DNA of 60,000 nt from assembly GCA_009760855.2 (NCBI GenBank), contig WPIO01000010.1, positions 1,164,001 to 1,224,000 of the forward strand, written 5' to 3'. Within the stretch, counting starts at the first letter, position 1; every line of letters starts with the position of its first letter. This DNA is from Cristatella mucedo. Its lineage: Eukaryota > Bryozoa > Phylactolaemata > Cristatellidae. The position numbers and the translations under genes were made by a program. Under the pieces are notes generated by a model. It was not told the origin of the DNA. It ran no database searches and was given only the letters and a program-made list of their open reading frames with translations. This document shows positions 59,136 through 60,000 of this stretch, in pieces.

Positions 59136-59287
59136 TTTCAGGGCCCCTAGTTAGTGACTTTCTGGTCAGCTAACATGCTTAGAGTCGTTTACAGGTGTGC
59201 AAACAAAGTGCACAGAATAAAACGCACACTCATCGTCGCGAAGGTGCGAGCTGCACTGACCAGGTGCTTGCTATAGCTGGGACTCAC

Positions 59288-59446
59288 AGATTTCGAGTGT
59301 CATGCAAGTATCGATTGAAGCCTGGTTTGAGTTGCCCACTTTGAGCACATAGCAAAAGTACACCCCTATCGCAGAGGTATGACGGTGTAGTTCTAGGAAC
59401 GGCGAGGTGACTGGAAGTGATGAGCCTCTCAGTGTCGAGAGCGAAC
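59288..59446 (-). CDS. Unrecognised gene, exon 1 of the visible part
   Basis: A 159-nt minus-strand exon with a strong acceptor (C-rich tract then CTGCAG|G, AG at 59448-59447) and donor (AAATCT|GTGAGT, intron from 59287). It enters in phase 2 and leaves in phase 2, joining CT+C to the next exon as Leu. The 52 residues look like a folded helical segment: TERLITSSHLAVPRTTPSYL, DRGVLLLCAQSGQLKPGF, NRYLHDTRN. Further 5' exons must lie upstream. The alternative frame here (GSLSTLRGSSL..) is open too but would not match the phase of the exon at 57544. Family not recognised. Confidence 0.68.
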
Positions 59447-59449
59447 CTG

Positions 59450-60000
59450 CAGGGGGGGGGCGGGGGAGGCTTACTACGGACCAGATGAGCTTCGGATCGG
59501 CGTGCCAGCGGGAGAAGATTAAGCTTACGAACACACGACTAATCTCGAACAAGAGGAGTCGCTGGAATCTAGACTCTGGGTCTCAAACTCTATAACTAGT
59601 TTGGCTGTCGTACTTATGTTTAAGCAGGTCCTCAGTTAGAGCTGAAAGATGACCGTTTGAAAGGTGGAGGTAATGCACTCATCAAACTACGAGCTGTTTT
59701 GAAACAGCATGCCCAAAGAGCGAGCAGACGTTACGGGAGTGACGCTCGACGAACCTCTCCTGAGGGTGCGGTAGGCCAGCTTTAGGGCCGCGGTAAGCCT
59801 GCCAGTAGCTATAACGTTGTTCTTATTGTCTTCAGCGAGTTAAATGGCCATCCAAGTGGGAATATTGTCGAGGCTGCGATCTCAAGCGTGAGAGCATTCT
59901 CTCGTCTGCTCGAGACCGGCGTCTCGTTAGTGCGATTCCCTCCAGCGGCCGAGAGCTGGCACGCTAGCTTGCACGACGGGCCGTGGAGGTTCGGATAGCG
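59450..60000. other. No gene assigned
   Basis: Upstream of the last recognisable exon. A minus-strand frame is open from 60000 to about 59813, but no donor with the required phase 2 is evident, so it is not called. A run of G on the plus strand at 59452-59464 forms the pyrimidine tract of the exon acceptor. Confidence 0.35.

Larger units (their letters stand above)
57545..59287 (-). other. Intron 1 of the visible part of the unrecognised gene
   Basis: Bounded by GTGAGTC (59287) and TTGCAG (57545). Contains two retroposon tails (57810-57876 minus, 58922-59064 plus) and a TCTG/TC simple repeat at 57979-58040. Confidence 0.6.

Overview
The window reads as nuclear DNA from an animal, probably an invertebrate. 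It has spliced genes with GT..AG introns of several kb, long dinucleotide microsatellites, many decayed CR1/L2-type retroposons and a decayed Polinton (Maverick). There are no operons, Shine-Dalgarno sites or compact ORFs. The lineage cannot be fixed from the sequence; an invertebrate with a repeat-rich, roughly balanced-GC genome fits best.

Two host genes could be assembled from reading frames joined at matching splice phases, both on the minus strand. (1) A TMEM198-like (TM7SF3/TMEM198-domain) membrane protein. Its first coding exon is 8466-8133, inside an exon starting at 8529. A 7.6-kb intron follows, and the second coding exon runs from 556 off the left edge. (2) A five-exon 3' portion of a gene I do not recognise: 59446-59288, 57544-57330, 52274-52062, 50083-49688 and 47020-46773. 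All four junctions keep frame, giving 409 C-terminal residues and a stop codon.

Layout. 1-8.5 kb: TMEM198-like gene, with a retroposon and microsatellites in its intron. 8.5-11.5 kb: no firm gene; one weak hydrophobic exon candidate. 11.5-23 kb: several GC-rich, CpG-dense blocks, interrupted by retroposons at 17.9-19.7 kb. They contain unusually perfect GC-rich hairpins and a 130-bp palindrome, and probably include promoter or first-exon DNA. 23-27 kb: two decayed retroposon copies and an AT microsatellite. 27.2-32.3 kb: a sharply AT-rich island holding the remains of a Polinton: integrase, probable penton, packaging ATPase, zinc-ribbon protein and adenovirus-type protease, all broken by stops and frameshifts. 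33-45 kb: retroposon remnants, minisatellites and a perfect 26-bp palindrome; no host gene recognised. 46.7-59.5 kb: the second gene, with retroposon tails, a tRNA-derived repeat and a 12-unit minisatellite in its introns.

The repeats have a common theme. One CR1/L2-like family has left about 17 copies in both orientations, many reduced to the last 60-190 bp. These share a 3' hairpin (TAAAGCGCC..GGCGCTTTA) followed by an (ATT)n tail.
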